Positions 1 through 9,365 are shown, numbered from the stretch's first letter. The stretch: 64,000 bases of DNA from Bog-473 sp963743785 (GCA_963743785.1 CAVURD010000020.1:124001-188000); one strand, 5' to 3'. Translations and numbers: made by a program. Notes: generated by a model not told the origin, from the sequence alone.

Positions 1-1593
1 ACTCGCTCACGCCGACTCCTCGAACTGTCCTCAGCCGAGGCGGCCATGGGTCGACCGACCGCCCTCGACCACTTGCGCGAGGCGGCCGAACTCGGCGTGG
101 ATCCGATCGAATTGGCCGATGCCACCTACCGTTGCCTCAGGGCGTTCGCCCAGGAGTCGTACCCGCCCGAGACGGTGGCCACGCTTCGTCACCTGGAGGC
201 ACAGCTGGGGGAGGGTCACGTCGATCTCCGCATCTGGATCGAAATCGTCCTCTCGACGTGGGACCAGCAGCCACCAGCCCTTCCGGCATCCACGCCGGCG
301 ATTGAATCGGTCCTGTTGCGGAAGCGCACCGAGCGGACCCGTCTCGATCGCTTGGCTCTGGCTCACCTGGCCTATGTCAAGACCTTCGCCTCGGATCAAG
401 CCACCGCTGAATACGTGGCGGACCTGGCGGAGCAAGCCGTTGGCGCGGTCGATCTCCAGCTGGACGATTGCACGTCAATCGTCGTTGCGGCTCGGGCCGT
501 CGCCTCGCTCGTTCGGGCCGGGCGATTCGAGGCTGCCGATCGTCTCGGATTGCTGGCTCAGACCGCCGCCGTGAGGGATGACCAGCAAACTGCGGTGGCC
601 GAGTTCTCAACCGTGTTGGCCTACTCGCATTTTCTGCAGGGAAATCTCGACGAGGCAGAGATTGAGTGTCGCCGCTCGCTGGCGGCCATGGAGGGCCGCT
701 CATGGGCCTCGCGTCCGATGTCCCTTGGGGTTCTTGCGGCCATCTTCATCGAGGAAGGGAGATCGAGGGAGGCGACGAGCGTGCTCAAGGACGCCGTTCC
801 GAACTCGGTTCCGAGAACAATCGCCGAGCTGCTGGCGCTCGAACAGCGGGCCAAACTGAAGATGCTCGAGGGGCGTATCGACGAGGCATTGAAGGACCTC
901 CAACTTGCTGAGCAGGGGGCCGAGGCGCTTGGGGTACGCAATCCGGCTGTCACGTCGTGGCGCTGTGTCGCCGCAACCGCGCTGTGTGCAGCAGAGCGCA
1001 CGACCGAAGCACGTGATCTGGCACGTGAGAATCTCGAACTCGCTCGGGCCTTCGGTGCTCCCTGGGCCTTGGGAATGGCGCTCCGAACGGCCGCCGAAGT
1101 GGGAGATCCGCTCGACCGGCTTGAACTGCTGACCGAAGCGGTTGGTGTGCTCGAACCGGCGGGAGCCTCACTCGAGTGCGCCAAGGCGACGATCGACCTC
1201 GGGTCAGTCCTCATCAGCAAGGGCCGGCAGGACGAGGCGCTGAGTACTCTGCGCCGGGGAGCCGATCTGGCTTTCCGCTGCCGAGCCCAGCCCCTGGCCG
1301 ACCGAGCCGCACGGGAGCTCCGCGCCGCCGGGGCGAGGCCGCGCCGTCTGGCTCTTATGGGTTCCGATGCCCTCACTCCAGCCGAGCGGCGAGTGGCGGA
1401 GCTGGCGGCAGGGGGAATGATCAACGCGCGCATCGCTGAGGCGTTGTTCGTGAGTGAGAAGACGGTGGAAGGGCACTTGACCCGCGTGTATCAAAAGCTC
1501 GGAAGACGGTCGCGGACCAATCTCAGGGAGGTCTTCAAGCCGTTGCCTGAGATCGCCAGCACGAGTGCGAGCACGGAGCTTCGCGCTGTCTGA
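1..1593 (+). CDS. LuxR-family transcriptional regulator, 5' end cut by window edge
   Basis: The reading frame is open from base 1, so the N-terminus lies outside the window; an internal ATG at 46 is not needed as the start. The visible part (about 530 residues) is mostly helical and TPR-like. The C-terminus is a LuxR/GerE helix-turn-helix: the run LTPAERRVAELAAGG is followed by the recognition helix region around VSEKTVEGHL and YQKLGRRSR. Large regulators of this layout (LAL/MalT type) usually carry an N-terminal AAA ATPase followed by TPR repeats; whether the ATPase is present cannot be seen. It is followed by a 226-base gap and a secreted phosphoesterase on the same strand, with no evidence that it regulates that gene. 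Family call is secure, the regulon is unknown. Confidence 0.9.
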   Translation, partial: TRSRRLLELSSAEAAMGRPTALDHLREAAELGVDPIELADATYRCLRAFAQESYPPETVATLRHLEAQLGEGHVDLRIWIEIVLSTWDQQPPALPASTPAIESVLLRKRTERTRLDRLALAHLAYVKTFASDQATAEYVADLAEQAVGAVDLQLDDCTSIVVAARAVASLVRAGRFEAADRLGLLAQTAAVRDDQQTAVAEFSTVLAYSHFLQGNLDEAEIECRRSLAAMEGRSWASRPMSLGVLAAIFIEEGRSREATSVLKDAVPNSVPRTIAELLALEQRAKLKMLEGRIDEALKDLQLAEQGAEALGVRNPAVTSWRCVAATALCAAERTTEARDLARENLELARAFGAPWALGMALRTAAEVGDPLDRLELLTEAVGVLEPAGASLECAKATIDLGSVLISKGRQDEALSTLRRGADLAFRCRAQPLADRAARELRAAGARPRRLALMGSDALTPAERRVAELAAGGMINARIAEALFVSEKTVEGHLTRVYQKLGRRSRTNLREVFKPLPEIASTSASTELRAV

Positions 1594-1692
1594 CCTCGAT
1601 CAGCCCCGTGGGGACGGGCCTGACCTCTCGCTCCAACCACGGTTCGACGAGACCACCAAATCGGACGTGACGCTGCCTTTCCAGCGGCGTGT

Positions 1693-1716
1693 GGCGCCAG
1701 AGGTCGAGCTGGCGCC
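1693..1716. repeat. Perfect 8-bp inverted repeat (GGCGCCAG / CTGGCGCC)
   Basis: Arms GGCGCCAG (1693-1700) and CTGGCGCC (1709-1716) flank an 8-base spacer, in the gap between the LuxR regulator and the phosphoesterase. It could be the LuxR terminator, although no T-run follows, or an operator for the downstream gene. The sequence does not decide. Confidence 0.4.
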
Positions 1717-1819
1717 GGAGATCGACATATAGAGATCGAGATAATTTGAGAAGCTGGCTCCCATCCTCTCCCACTTCCGCCTCATCCTGCCGGGTCGTCA
1801 CCTGGAATCCCCGATCTCA

Positions 1820-2806
1820 ATGAGACACCGCCAACGCCCTTTCGCGCGCCTACGGCTACTCGGGGTCGTGTGGATCGTGCCGGTCCTCGGCCTCCTCGCC
1901 GTCGGCTATGGATCGACCGGAGCGGCCGCCGCCACCGGCACCCTGGCGGCAACCACGGCATCCACGGCGACCGCGACGCCTACGGCGACAGCGGCGACCG
2001 CGACGCCCCAGACGGGACAGGGGATTACCAAGATACTGGTGATCATGGAGGAGAATCACAGCATCGGACAGGCCTTTCCGACTCACATGCCCTACTTGTG
2101 GGGTCTGGCTCGCCAATACGGGCGGGCAACGTCGTGGAGTGACGTTGGACACCCGAGTCTCCCGAATTACTTGGCCATCTTCGGCGGGTCCGCTTTCAAT
2201 GAGCCGCAAGACTGCCTACCCGGGCCGGGCTGCACGTATCCGGGCCCTTCGGTATTCGGTCAAGCCATCGCCAAAGGCGCCACCGCTCGTGCGTACGAGG
2301 AATCCATGCCGAAGACATGTGACCTCGGTGAGAGCGGCAATTACGACGTGAACCACAACCCTTGGGCGTATTTCCCCGCTGAGTCCAGCCTGTGTAAGAC
2401 CAACGATGTTCCTGCTGGAACGGTGACCCGAGGTGCGCTGGCCTCGGACATTGCACAGGGCACCCTGCCGAACGTGGGTCTGGTCACACCCAACCTCATC
2501 CACGATGCTCATGACGGGACGCTGGCGCAGGCTGATGCATGGCTGCGCTCGTGGGTTCCGGTGGTCCTTTCGGGGGCCGACTGGCGCGCTGGACGGCTGG
2601 CCGTCGTGGTGGTCTTCGACGAGGGGGAGACGACGGAACAGGTACCGTTTGTCATCATGGCACCGGGCGTGTCGCACAAGGTCATTGGCCGTGCGCTGAA
2701 TCAGTATGCGCTGACAAGACTGATGGATGAGATTGTCGGCGTGCCGCCGCTCCGCAAAGCAGCGGGTGCGCCAGATCTCGCCCCCACCTTGGGCCTGCAG
2801 GGCTAG
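1820..2806 (+). CDS. Secreted phosphoesterase (acid phosphatase family, PF04185-like)
   Basis: This 328-residue protein starts with basic residues and a hydrophobic stretch (about 14-35) followed by an Ala/Thr-rich spacer, consistent with export and a flexible linker. The mature domain begins near residue 70 with KILVIMEENHS, the metal-binding start of the phosphoesterase/acid phosphatase family. It continues with GHPSLPNYLA and, near the C-terminus, VVVVFDEGE and PFVIMAPGV, all typical of this family. The family cleaves phosphomonoesters or phospholipid head groups outside the cytoplasm; the substrate here is not predictable. In the tail motif many relatives have H-Y-S/A-L, while this one has Q-Y-A-L. 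It precedes the formyltransferase by 41 bases and could be co-transcribed with it. Confidence 0.8.
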   Translation: MRHRQRPFARLRLLGVVWIVPVLGLLAVGYGSTGAAAATGTLAATTASTATATPTATAATATPQTGQGITKILVIMEENHSIGQAFPTHMPYLWGLARQYGRATSWSDVGHPSLPNYLAIFGGSAFNEPQDCLPGPGCTYPGPSVFGQAIAKGATARAYEESMPKTCDLGESGNYDVNHNPWAYFPAESSLCKTNDVPAGTVTRGALASDIAQGTLPNVGLVTPNLIHDAHDGTLAQADAWLRSWVPVVLSGADWRAGRLAVVVVFDEGETTEQVPFVIMAPGVSHKVIGRALNQYALTRLMDEIVGVPPLRKAAGAPDLAPTLGLQG

Positions 2807-2847
2807 AGTAACCTAGCCGTGACCAGCAGCAATTGACGGAGAGTGTC

Positions 2848-3879
2848 ATGACATCGGTGGGAAACTCATCGCTCGGCCGATTGATGTTCGTCGGTACGGT
2901 GCACGAGGCTGAACCAGCGCTCAGCGCCCTCATAGAGAGTCCAGTCGACATCGTCGAGGTCCTCACCATGCCGGTTGATCGTGCCGCGCAGTCTTCGGGC
3001 TATGTGGATCTGGAGCCGCTGGCCTCGGCCCACGGTATCCCAGTGCGGCGAAATGCCAACATCAACGCGCCCGAAGAAGTTGAGCACCTCAGGCAGCTTG
3101 CGCCGGATGTGCTCGTTGTCGTTGGATGGACTCGGCTGCTCGGCGCAGAGGTGCTCGACATTCCGCCACGTGGCTGCATTGGGTTCCACGCGTCCCTCCT
3201 GCCCCGTTTCCGCGGCCGTGCCCCGGTGAACTGGGCCATTCTCCGAGGTGAGGCTGAAACCGGCAACACGATGATGTACCTCAATGCCGGGACAGACACC
3301 GGTGACGTCATTGACCAGCGTCGAGTGCCGATCCACCCGGCTGATACCTGTGCTTCCGTCTATGCCCGGGTGGCTGATGCCGGGGCTTCCATGCTTCGGG
3401 ATCACCTTCCGGCCATTTTGGCCGGGACGGCACCGCGCCGGAGCCAAGGTCCGGCTGATGGTGAACTCCTCCGCAAGCGCACTCCCGAAATGGGCGTCAC
3501 CGACTGGAATCGCCCGGCTCGTGCCGTCCACGACTGGATTCGCGCCCTGACCGAACCGTACCCCGGGGCTTTCGCCTTCTGGTCTGGCCACAAGGTCATG
3601 CTCTGGGCATCGGCCGTACCCGGAGCCGCCGAGCCCGGAGGTCGGCCCGGTGAGGTGATCGGTACGGACGAGAACGGGGTCCGAGTGGGGACCGCCGATG
3701 GGAGCCTGCTCGTAACCGCCATGTCGAGCGAAGGTTCGCCGCCTCAATCGGCGTTCGTCTGGGCACGGGAACACAATATGGGACTTCATGAGCATTTTGA
3801 TGACGTCGATGACGAGACCTCCCGGTGGGTGCTCGGTCTCGGGGACGCACCGGCCGCCGTTCTCAAAGGCTCGAGCTAG
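2848..3879 (+). CDS. Formyltransferase, probably nucleotide-sugar N-formyltransferase
   Basis: The 343-residue protein has the N10-formyltetrahydrofolate formyltransferase fold of the Fmt/ArnA family. The core is GFHASLLPRFRGRAP (about 112-126) followed by NW, and a later TGDVID with Asp153. The C-terminal part resembles the Fmt C-terminal domain. I chose the ATG at 2848 because GGAGAG lies at good spacing; a TTG at 2833 is an in-frame alternative. Housekeeping Fmt normally sits beside peptide deformylase, whereas this gene sits 6 bases before a PIG-L deacetylase and converges on a polysaccharide operon encoding a 4,6-dehydratase and an aminotransferase. That context favours formylation of a 4-amino sugar. 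The Asn normally two residues before the catalytic His is Gly here, so activity should not be taken for granted. Confidence 0.78.
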   Translation: MTSVGNSSLGRLMFVGTVHEAEPALSALIESPVDIVEVLTMPVDRAAQSSGYVDLEPLASAHGIPVRRNANINAPEEVEHLRQLAPDVLVVVGWTRLLGAEVLDIPPRGCIGFHASLLPRFRGRAPVNWAILRGEAETGNTMMYLNAGTDTGDVIDQRRVPIHPADTCASVYARVADAGASMLRDHLPAILAGTAPRRSQGPADGELLRKRTPEMGVTDWNRPARAVHDWIRALTEPYPGAFAFWSGHKVMLWASAVPGAAEPGGRPGEVIGTDENGVRVGTADGSLLVTAMSSEGSPPQSAFVWAREHNMGLHEHFDDVDDETSRWVLGLGDAPAAVLKGSS

Positions 3880-3885
3880 GGCGCC

Positions 3886-4557
3886 GTGCCGGACACTCGG
3901 GTAGTGGTTATTGGTGCGCATCCGGATGACGAGATCCTTGGCGCGGGCGGAACTCTGGCCCGGCACGTCAAGGCCGGCGACGAGGTGCACGCCATCGTTG
4001 TGGCGGATGGAGCAAGTAGCCGCGCCCCCGACGACATGATGGTCACGCTGGAGACAGACGCAACGCGCGCCGCCAAGACAATCGGCTTCGCGTCGATTCG
4101 TCTCCAGTCATTACCCGATCAGCGGCTCGATACGGTCCCGTTCATCGACCTTACCCAGCTGATTGAGTCGGAGCTGAGTGACATCCGACCGCACGTGGTG
4201 TACACGCATTTTCCTGGAGATGTCAATGCTGACCACGGGCTGGTCGCCCGGGCGGCTTGGACCGCCTGTCGCCCTTACTCACGGCCTCAGGTGCGCAAGT
4301 TTGCCGTCTTCGAAACGCCCTCATCCACCGAATGGGCCTGGCCGTTGAACGACTCCAGTCTGCAACCGAACCATTTCGTCGATGTCTCCGAGACTCTGGA
4401 GATCAAAATTGCTGCCATGGAGTGCTACAAAACGGAGCTGCGTGACTATCCGCATCCCCGCTCGAGCCGGGCGCTCCGCGAACGGGCGGCCTACTGGGGC
4501 AGCCAGGTCGGGCGCCTCGCCGTTGAACCCTTTCGGATCCTCAGAGAGGTGGAGTGA
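3886..4557 (+). CDS. PIG-L/LmbE family N-deacetylase
   Basis: This 223-residue protein has the zinc site AHPDDE (residues 11-16) at the start and a second His motif in HFPGDVNADHG (about 108-118), both diagnostic of PIG-L/LmbE deacetylases. The family removes acetyl groups from GlcNAc-type sugars, including mycothiol (MshB), GlcNAc-PI and antibiotic intermediates. It starts with GTG 6 bases after the formyltransferase stop, so the two are almost certainly co-translated. Given the neighbours, the likely substrate is an N-acetylated amino sugar in the surface polysaccharide pathway; MshB is a less likely alternative because of context. No membrane segment or signal peptide is visible. Confidence 0.85.
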   Translation: MPDTRVVVIGAHPDDEILGAGGTLARHVKAGDEVHAIVVADGASSRAPDDMMVTLETDATRAAKTIGFASIRLQSLPDQRLDTVPFIDLTQLIESELSDIRPHVVYTHFPGDVNADHGLVARAAWTACRPYSRPQVRKFAVFETPSSTEWAWPLNDSSLQPNHFVDVSETLEIKIAAMECYKTELRDYPHPRSSRALRERAAYWGSQVGRLAVEPFRILREVE

Positions 4558-4595
4558 CCGGTGACACAACGCCTCGGGCTCTTCGGGCTCTCGGG

Positions 4596-6614
4596 CTACT
4601 CCGCATGACTATGGGCGACTGACGGCATGGGCGTTCGGCGGGAGGCGTGGCACATCACCGCGACGGTGCGAAACAGGATGGTCAGGTCGAACCACAGGCC
4701 GCGGCGGCGCAGGTAATCGAGGTCGACCCCCAACTTCGGGTGCAGCTGGCTGGTCACGTAGTGCGCCTCGGGATCACCCGACGCCGCTTCTTCGGATGAC
4801 TGCGACTGGGTGTAGAAGATCTGGCCGGGACCGGTCAGCCCAGGCCGGACGCGCAGGATTCCCAGCTCCTCCGGGTCATACCACCCCAGAAAGCGCGGCA
4901 CCTCGGGGCGCGGGCCGATCAACGTCATGTCCCCTTTCAGGACGTTGATGAGCTGCGGTAACTCGTCGATCTTGGTCGCCCGCAACAGGGCACCTAGCCT
5001 GGTGATTCTCGGGTCGGCCCGCTCGGTCACGAGCGGGCCCGTCTGCGCGTCGTCGCACACCATGGAGCGGAACTTGAGCATGGTGAACATCTGGCCGGAC
5101 TTCCCCGCCCTGACCTGCTTGTAGAGTGCTGGCCCCTTACTAGTGGCCTTGACGGCCACGGCCGCCGCCACGAGGAGGGGAGAGACGATGACGAGGGCGA
5201 CGAACGCTGTGACCGCATCGACCACTCGGCGCATGGCGGTGTCGGGGCGCAGCGCCGCCATCGACTCCCGGTCGATGCGGAGCCCAGCAATGCTGGCTCG
5301 ATCCAGCCCGGGTGCATCGAAGAGAGACGGCTGTGTGGTGCGGGCGACTCGGTAGCCAATGTACGTCAGCGTGATGGTGGTCGTCAGGTACGTCACGGCC
5401 GAAGTGATGGCGCCACCCAACGCTCCGTACTTGGGGATCAAGATGAGGTCGAGCGTCACGGTGATGAACGCGCCCACGCCCATCCCCACCGAATTGAGCC
5501 CGGGGCGACCGACGCCGAGCAGGTAGGCAGACGAGACCGCGGCCGCCCCTTCAATTGACAGGCCAAGGATGATGATCTCGGCGGGCACAACCGCGCCGCG
5601 GAAGGCTGGCCCGTATAAGAGCACCGGTCCCACCAGGGTGCCGAGGGCAACAAAGGGGGTCAGGACCAATGTCAACATCGTGGCGCGGGGCAGAAGTCGG
5701 CGAGCTTCGAGCGTGGCCTCCTGTGATCCGAGCTTGGCGAAGCGCGGATAGAGCACGTAGTTGATGGCCGTCGGGGCGAGCCTCATCAGCTCCGCGAACT
5801 TCGACGCCACCGCGTAGACCCCAAGTACCGCCGGCCCGGCCAGAGCGCCGAGGAGGACGAAATCGAAGCGCAGGTTCGTCAGCCACAGCATGTTCCCGAG
5901 CTGGCCCCGCCCGCCGAACGCGGCGATCCGCCTCGCCAACGCGGATGAGGGCATCGCGAAATCGGCAAAGAATCCCTGTTTGGCCAGTCGCATCAGCCCT
6001 GTCAGTGTCGCCAGTGCGCCCGAGATGATCAGGGCAAGTACCACCGAGGCAACGCCCCGGTTTCCAAACGCGAACAGCACGACCGGGAACGTGAAGACGA
6101 ACCACAGTTCCTCGGCGACGATGACCAGATTGGCGCCGTTGATGTCGCCGCTACCTTGACAGCAACCTTTAGCCGTCACCGTGCACAACTGAGTGATGAC
6201 GACCACCGCCATGAGCACGACCAGGTGAATTGAAATCTGCTTGAAGAAGATCGCGTGGAATGGCACGGCACACGCCACCCACGCCAGCGAGCCGAGGACC
6301 GATCCGGCAATGGCCATCATGCTCAGCGTCGGCCGGAGTCTCCTATCCCGGCCGTGGTCGGCCGCCAAGAAGTACGCCGATGCAGTCGGCAGTCCGCAGG
6401 AGAACACGACTCCGAACAGCCACGGCAGCACGCGCAACAGGGAGTACTCGCCCAGGACGGTAGGGCCGCCCACCCTGGCGACGAGCAGGCTGGCCACCGA
6501 TACGGCGGCGAGCGCACCGGCCTGCGCACCAAGGTTCGAGATGGTGGCGCGGTTGACGAGCCCCCCGCTCTTGAGCCTGCGATCCATTCCGACGATCCGC
6601 CCGAGATCCACCAC
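4596..6614 (-). CDS. Fusion: Wzx-like polysaccharide flippase + initiating phosphoglycosyl transferase
   Basis: A single unbroken frame of about 672 residues joins two proteins that are normally separate. Roughly the first 430 residues are a multi-helix MATE/Wzx-type flippase. After a short linker comes a bacterial sugar transferase domain (about 460-650) with its single membrane-associated hydrophobic segment, the KFRSM signature, the catalytic Asp-Glu dyad in TKIDELPQ and the IGPRPEV motif. Such enzymes transfer a sugar-phosphate to undecaprenyl phosphate, while Wzx proteins flip the finished unit. One polypeptide could therefore start and export the repeat unit. It is the last gene of the operon. 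A GTG at 6614 follows the upstream stop by 2 bases and has GAGG 8 bases away; ATG at 6587 is the alternative. Confidence 0.88.
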   Translation of the reverse strand: MVDLGRIVGMDRRLKSGGLVNRATISNLGAQAGALAAVSVASLLVARVGGPTVLGEYSLLRVLPWLFGVVFSCGLPTASAYFLAADHGRDRRLRPTLSMMAIAGSVLGSLAWVACAVPFHAIFFKQISIHLVVLMAVVVITQLCTVTAKGCCQGSGDINGANLVIVAEELWFVFTFPVVLFAFGNRGVASVVLALIISGALATLTGLMRLAKQGFFADFAMPSSALARRIAAFGGRGQLGNMLWLTNLRFDFVLLGALAGPAVLGVYAVASKFAELMRLAPTAINYVLYPRFAKLGSQEATLEARRLLPRATMLTLVLTPFVALGTLVGPVLLYGPAFRGAVVPAEIIILGLSIEGAAAVSSAYLLGVGRPGLNSVGMGVGAFITVTLDLILIPKYGALGGAITSAVTYLTTTITLTYIGYRVARTTQPSLFDAPGLDRASIAGLRIDRESMAALRPDTAMRRVVDAVTAFVALVIVSPLLVAAAVAVKATSKGPALYKQVRAGKSGQMFTMLKFRSMVCDDAQTGPLVTERADPRITRLGALLRATKIDELPQLINVLKGDMTLIGPRPEVPRFLGWYDPEELGILRVRPGLTGPGQIFYTQSQSSEEAASGDPEAHYVTSQLHPKLGVDLDYLRRRGLWFDLTILFRTVAVMCHASRRTPMPSVAHSHAE

Positions 6615-6616
6615 GG

Positions 6617-7921
6617 TCAGCGCCTCGCGTCCTTGCCCAAAATGGCCACGATGCCAAAGAGGGCCCACAAGAAGCGGAAATGCAGAACCTCCTCGTAATA
6701 GGAGATAGCTGCGAGGGCCAACAGAGCCGCCACCAAACCGGCCGGACGCGGCACCACAGCGGCGTAGCCCGCCGAGAGGGGACGACGGACCAGAGGTGCT
6801 GCCCACCAGATCACCGTCCCGGTCAACAGCAGCAGTCCGAGCAGACCTATCGCACCGCGTTCGGTGAGGGCGGCAAGAAAATCGTTGTGGGCCTCGTTCG
6901 GATAGGGGTAGAGCCCGGCCTGGAGCACGGGTTTGGTGCTCATCGGTCCGAGGCCGAGGAAACCGTCACTGCGGTTGTAGAGCTGTATCAGCTCCTTGTC
7001 CAGCTCACCGCGCTCGGACGTGCTCTGTCCGCTGCGGCCGATGGAGTTGACCAGAAGCGGTTGGCCGCTGTTGAGTGCATCCTGCCTGACCTTGCTAATC
7101 GGGAAGGCCGCGAGGAGCCCTCCAACGGCCAGAACGACGACCAGCGCCGTAGCCAACGAACCGACCAAGCCGCGCTTCCTGTAGCTGCGGAGCAAGAGTA
7201 AGAAGAAGATGGCTGCGCCAACGGCAAGGACGCCGCCATTTGACTCAGTCAAGATCAGGGCCCAGGCCAGCAGGACGTAGCCGATGCACCTCATCCACCG
7301 GGCCGATGGCGTCCGGGTGGAATAGACCACGAAGATGGTCACCGTCCAATACGTGGCGGCATAGTTCGGGTCGCCGAAGGTGAACATCACCCGGTTCCCC
7401 TCGGCTGCGGTCAAGCCCTCAAGAGGGGTGATGTGGCCGAGCCAGGCACAGACGACCACCGCGGCCCAGATGACCCCAGACCAGCTCCATGCGGCCATCG
7501 CGTAGCGCATCGCATGGGGCGTGCTGAGCACGTTCACGACGACGGTGCACCAGGCGAAGAGGAGTACGTCCGTTGCCAAGGAGGTGAGTGCGAGGCCGGG
7601 AAGCGGTCCGACGAGTCCAGACGCTGCGCCGGCGGCCACGAACAAGGCCACCGGGATGAAATAGGGAGCCCGGAGCTTGTGGTGACCACTCCGGGCCCAG
7701 ATGGCGGCGGCGACGATCGAGAGCACCACCAAGAGGTCAACCGGCGAGCTGTTGGCCGGACCCGAAGGGTGCAGGATGGGCTGGAAGATGAAGGCCGCCG
7801 TCAGGGTCAGTATGGCCACCCGCTCGGCGCTGCCGCGGGGCGCCCCACGTTCGTCGAGGGACTCCCGAGTGAGATCGGACAGTTGCTCCCGTGGGGCGGC
7901 ATGCCCCAGAGTCATGGTCAT
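6617..7921 (-). CDS. O-antigen ligase/polymerase (Wzy-like) membrane protein
   Basis: The 434-residue protein has about ten or more hydrophobic helices and a large hydrophilic loop in the C-terminal half containing SNGG-like and GLGPMS motifs, typical of the O-antigen ligase/polymerase superfamily (PF04932 type). It would polymerise lipid-linked repeat units, or ligate the polymer, outside the membrane. The ATG at 7921 overlaps the stop of the upstream phosphotransferase as ATGA, so translation is coupled. The downstream neighbour is the flippase-transferase fusion, giving flippase, polymerase and initiating enzyme in consecutive genes. Wzy and WaaL-type activity cannot be separated by sequence alone, but the Wzx/Wzz context favours polymerase. 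Confidence 0.85.
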   Translation of the reverse strand: MTMTLGHAAPREQLSDLTRESLDERGAPRGSAERVAILTLTAAFIFQPILHPSGPANSSPVDLLVVLSIVAAAIWARSGHHKLRAPYFIPVALFVAAGAASGLVGPLPGLALTSLATDVLLFAWCTVVVNVLSTPHAMRYAMAAWSWSGVIWAAVVVCAWLGHITPLEGLTAAEGNRVMFTFGDPNYAATYWTVTIFVVYSTRTPSARWMRCIGYVLLAWALILTESNGGVLAVGAAIFFLLLLRSYRKRGLVGSLATALVVVLAVGGLLAAFPISKVRQDALNSGQPLLVNSIGRSGQSTSERGELDKELIQLYNRSDGFLGLGPMSTKPVLQAGLYPYPNEAHNDFLAALTERGAIGLLGLLLLTGTVIWWAAPLVRRPLSAGYAAVVPRPAGLVAALLALAAISYYEEVLHFRFLWALFGIVAILGKDARR

Positions 7922-8928
7922 CGGTCGTCCTCGGAGCGCAGGCGGCGGAGAAGCTGCAGATGGCTCTGGGCGAAATCGGGAAGATCCGCCTCGGCTGCCA
8001 TGCATGCGAGTTCGGCGAGGATGACGTCGCGGACGCAGTCGGCAGGGATCCCGAGCCGCTGGAGGCCGTCGGCCATGAATCGCTGCGCCAACTCGGGGTA
8101 CCAGCCGGCGCCGTTGATCGCATGCTCGAGCCCGGCTCCCCATTGACCGGCGCGCAACCCCGGGTGCCCGGATACCTGCCGTCCCGCTCGCGTATGGCGG
8201 TCAAGGTAGAGCGAGTACGCGATCATGAAGCGGGCCAGATCCCGAGTCAACAATCCATCCGGGCGGGAGTTCTCCCAATCGATGACACCCCGGACCCGTC
8301 CGTCGCTTATCAAGAGGTTGCCGGGCCAGAAGTCTCCGTGCATGACACCGCGCGCGACCGTGTGTCCGTCCAATCGAGCACGGAGGGCCGACAGATGTTC
8401 AAGGTCAGCGGCCGTGTCCGGGTCCTCGCCGAATCGGCGCATGATGGTCGGGGCGACACCGTCAAGCATCATTCCCAGGTCGCCCTGCCCGCGTGCGGTG
8501 CGGCGCGACAGTTCGGCCAACCAGCCTCCAGCGGCGTCGAAGTCCGCTTGCACGGAATCCGGACGCGCGGTGTGTCGCCAGGTGTGGTATGCCGCGAGCA
8601 TGACCCGTCCCGGCAGCGCCGTCGTGACGAGCACGGGCCAGCCCATGTGCTCCACGACCGCTGCGATACGTGGGATGGTGTCGTTGAGTGGCCCGAGCCT
8701 CCTGCGGTTGAGGGACGCCAGCATGCTGGCCTCGAGGTGGACGCTGCGGGCGGACACATCGGTGGTAGGTACCTTCGCCACATAGCCGGGCTGGTCCTCG
8801 CCGGGTGGAAAGAGCAGGACGGTGACCTTGGCGTTTGGGTCCTTGGACATGGCGAGACAGACAACTCGCCCGTGGGCGTCATCGACCAGGTTGGATAGAG
8901 TCCGAAGCCCGGTCATGGTTGCGGTCAT
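7918..8928 (-). CDS. APH-fold phosphotransferase (aminoglycoside/choline kinase-like)
   Basis: The protein has 336 residues. A conserved Lys (YVAKV, about 52) and a Glu in the following helix (about 66) form the N-lobe. The Brenner motif HGDFWPGN (197-204) and the metal-binding IDWE (216-219) are intact, so kinase activity is plausible. Superfamily members phosphorylate aminoglycosides, choline, macrolides or sugars. Here it lies within a polysaccharide operon, overlapping both neighbours as ATGA. The substrate is therefore more likely a glycan precursor, alcohol head group or lipid carrier than an antibiotic. Start 8928 is fixed by the overlap with the preceding stop. Confidence 0.82.
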   Translation of the reverse strand: MTATMTGLRTLSNLVDDAHGRVVCLAMSKDPNAKVTVLLFPPGEDQPGYVAKVPTTDVSARSVHLEASMLASLNRRRLGPLNDTIPRIAAVVEHMGWPVLVTTALPGRVMLAAYHTWRHTARPDSVQADFDAAGGWLAELSRRTARGQGDLGMMLDGVAPTIMRRFGEDPDTAADLEHLSALRARLDGHTVARGVMHGDFWPGNLLISDGRVRGVIDWENSRPDGLLTRDLARFMIAYSLYLDRHTRAGRQVSGHPGLRAGQWGAGLEHAINGAGWYPELAQRFMADGLQRLGIPADCVRDVILAELACMAAEADLPDFAQSHLQLLRRLRSEDDR

Positions 8929-9365
8929 CCCGCCCGCCTCACGAGCACCACGCCAGCGGCGCGTACGATCGCCGCGAAGGACCACATGATCGGTAAGCGA
9001 AGCAACCGCAGTCCTGCGGTCAGGACCATGCTCGGCACACGTCCCGCTCCCGGTGGCACGGAAAGCACCGAGTCAGCGACATAGCGGAGCACCGCGGCAT
9101 CTCGACTGGCGACCAATATCGGTCCCTCACACGAAGGGAACGCCACGTAGGTCTGCGAGCTCTCGGCATCGACTGGGTCGCCCGCACGGGTGGCGCCTCC
9201 GAAGCTCCAGGGTGAGGTGACCACCGCCCGGCATCGACTCGGCGGTACGGCGGTCATGGCGCGACGGAGCCCCTTGGCCCCGAGGTGGTCTTGACCGGAC
9301 AGCCAAACGGTGTCATCAGGCAGCAGGGCGACCCAGGCAGCTGAGACGCCGAGATCGTTCCTCAT
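8925..9365 (-). CDS. Hypothetical protein in polysaccharide operon
   Basis: I do not recognise this 146-residue protein. The N-terminal half looks soluble, with alternating hydrophobic strands (VAFPS, PILVAS) and the pattern DDTVWLSG. The C-terminal 35 residues are hydrophobic and Arg-flanked (LPIMWSFAAIVRAAGVVLV), suggesting membrane association. It is coupled by 4-base overlaps to the RtcB-like gene upstream and the APH-fold kinase downstream, so the three are probably made in step and may act together. It is not obviously PqqD-like despite the HprK-like gene in the operon. High GC at third positions and tight packing support it as a real gene. Confidence 0.72.
   Translation of the reverse strand: MRNDLGVSAAWVALLPDDTVWLSGQDHLGAKGLRRAMTAVPPSRCRAVVTSPWSFGGATRAGDPVDAESSQTYVAFPSCEGPILVASRDAAVLRYVADSVLSVPPGAGRVPSMVLTAGLRLLRLPIMWSFAAIVRAAGVVLVRRAG

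Noticed and set aside
7918..8928. Aminoglycoside resistance gene
   Set aside because: The fold matches, but the overlapping position within a polysaccharide operon and lack of resistance context argue for a metabolic kinase.
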